Part shown: positions 63,434 to 64,000 of the stretch, in pieces
Layout: each line of letters starts with the position of its first letter
Position numbering within the stretch: the first letter of the stretch is position 1
Assembly (NCBI GenBank): GCA_034401795.1
Contig: CM067365.1
Location: 16,793,166-16,857,165 of the forward strand
From: Chaetoderma sp. LZ-2023a
Lineage: Eukaryota > Mollusca > Caudofoveata > Chaetodermatida > Chaetodermatidae
Direction of reading: 5' to 3'
Length of the DNA: 64,000 nt
Notes under the pieces: model-generated
The model's input: the letters and a program-made list of their open reading frames with translations, nothing else
Databases searched by the model: none
Told to the model about the DNA's origin: nothing
Position numbers and translations under genes: made by a program

Positions 63434-63482
63434 AGAGAGACAGACAGACACACAGACTGACAGACACACATTGACACACAAT
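63434..63482. repeat. cagacaga/cacaca microsatellite
   Basis: Imperfect gacagacagacacacagactgac run adjoining the LINE fragment. Confidence 0.85.
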
Positions 63483-63764
63483 TGCAAATGCAAACTAATT
63501 TGCAAACTAATTGTACATAATTTAGCAATTCCAAGACACATTTTATGATGTTTCAAATCAGCATCAATTTCAAAATTGTTTTAACCATCTCATGGTCAAG
63601 TGACTAAAAATGGCATCTGCAGTGGTTTAAGAATGTCCATTACAATACCACTGAAATTTCAACACTCGAATGACCGTGCAAATAAAATTGGTATCCAAGA
63701 GCATCAGTACTATCTACAGTTTATGCAAGATGAGAATCACAGCTGGACATACAGTACAGCTCAT

Positions 63765-63955
63765 AAGTTAACATGTTTCCAAAACAAAAACAGAAATAGG
63801 TTAATTTAAAAAATGACTTTGGAAATGTTCTGTTGAATATTGTGAACATAATTGGATTGGAACACGTTGCTGCTTTAGGCAACAATTTCTTCCAATTCAA
63901 TTAAATTCACAAAAGTATGTTTTATTTTGTTTTGGAAACCTGTTAAGTTATTTCT
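63765..63955. mobile_element. Foldback MITE with longer arms
   Basis: Outer arms 'ttaacatgtttccaaaacaaaaa' and 'attttgttttggaaacctgttaa'; inner arms 'ttgtgaacataattggattgg' and 'ccaattcaattaaattcacaa'; centre ttgctgctttaggcaacaa. TTAA at both ends. A degenerate TTAA MITE fragment occupies about 63582-63700. Confidence 0.75.
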
Positions 63956-64000
63956 GAGCTGTAATGTAGTTAAGATTTTCCATACATTTTTCAATCAGCA

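Noticed and set aside
1-64000. tRNA, rRNA or other structured RNA genes
   Set aside because: The many strong hairpins all belong to MITE cores or palindromes; I saw no tRNA cloverleaf with A and B boxes and no rRNA-like sequence. A covariance-model scan would be decisive.

Overview
This is a repeat-dense stretch of animal nuclear DNA. It has spliced protein-coding exons, is AT-rich, and holds many nested transposons but no bacterial gene organisation. The repeat landscape resembles that of marine invertebrates, perhaps a bivalve or other mollusc: DIRS retrotransposons, palindromic MITEs, hAT-like elements, and element tails of the type 'cataagctcacttggcc...ggccaggtgagct'. That taxonomic guess is an inference. 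The only host gene I can support lies on the minus strand. Seven exons between 62381 and 9542 encode the C-terminal 291 residues of a histidine acid phosphatase (ACP2/ACP3 family). All six splice junctions are phase-compatible. The protein ends in a transmembrane helix and a short tail with a YSHL sorting-type motif, so lysosomal acid phosphatase (ACP2-like) is the best reading. The 5' exons, including the RHGxRxP catalytic exon, are not seen and should lie beyond the right edge. || Layout. 1-9.3 kb, downstream of the gene: a tandem duplication with a 4098-bp unit (1-2257 repeated at 4099-6355), a 70-bp satellite of 13 units (2374-3283), a ~145-bp tandem repeat, a hAT-like element (6038-7063) and several foldback MITEs. 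9.5-15.5 kb: the last three exons with small introns full of MITEs, plus a perfect 139-bp palindrome (12769-12907). 16.2-23.7 kb: DIRS copy 1 (old), carrying a nested hAT-like element and itself sitting inside a TTAA-type MITE. 23.9-24.0 kb: exon. 24.8-31.8 kb: DIRS copy 2. 32.0 kb: exon. 33.2-40.3 kb: DIRS copy 3, which looks whole. 41.2 kb: exon. 42.4-47.4 kb: DIRS copy 4 (short). 47.4-50.2 kb: tandem repeat arrays. 50.2-56.4 kb: DIRS copy 5 (old), inserted into one of those arrays. 57-62.2 kb: a hAT-like element with a perfect 8-bp target duplication and a 21-bp satellite that seems to have grown from the arm of a MITE. 62.3 kb: exon. 63.0-63.4 kb: 3' end of a LINE. || The most striking pattern is that four consecutive introns of the phosphatase gene each hold one or two DIRS elements, and all five copies lie in the same orientation as the gene. 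The DIRS ends carry inverted repeats, and an internal region reproduces the junction of the two ends, as expected for replication through a circle. Two insertions can be compared with empty sites inside this same window: there is no target-site duplication and insertion falls at an A/T trinucleotide.
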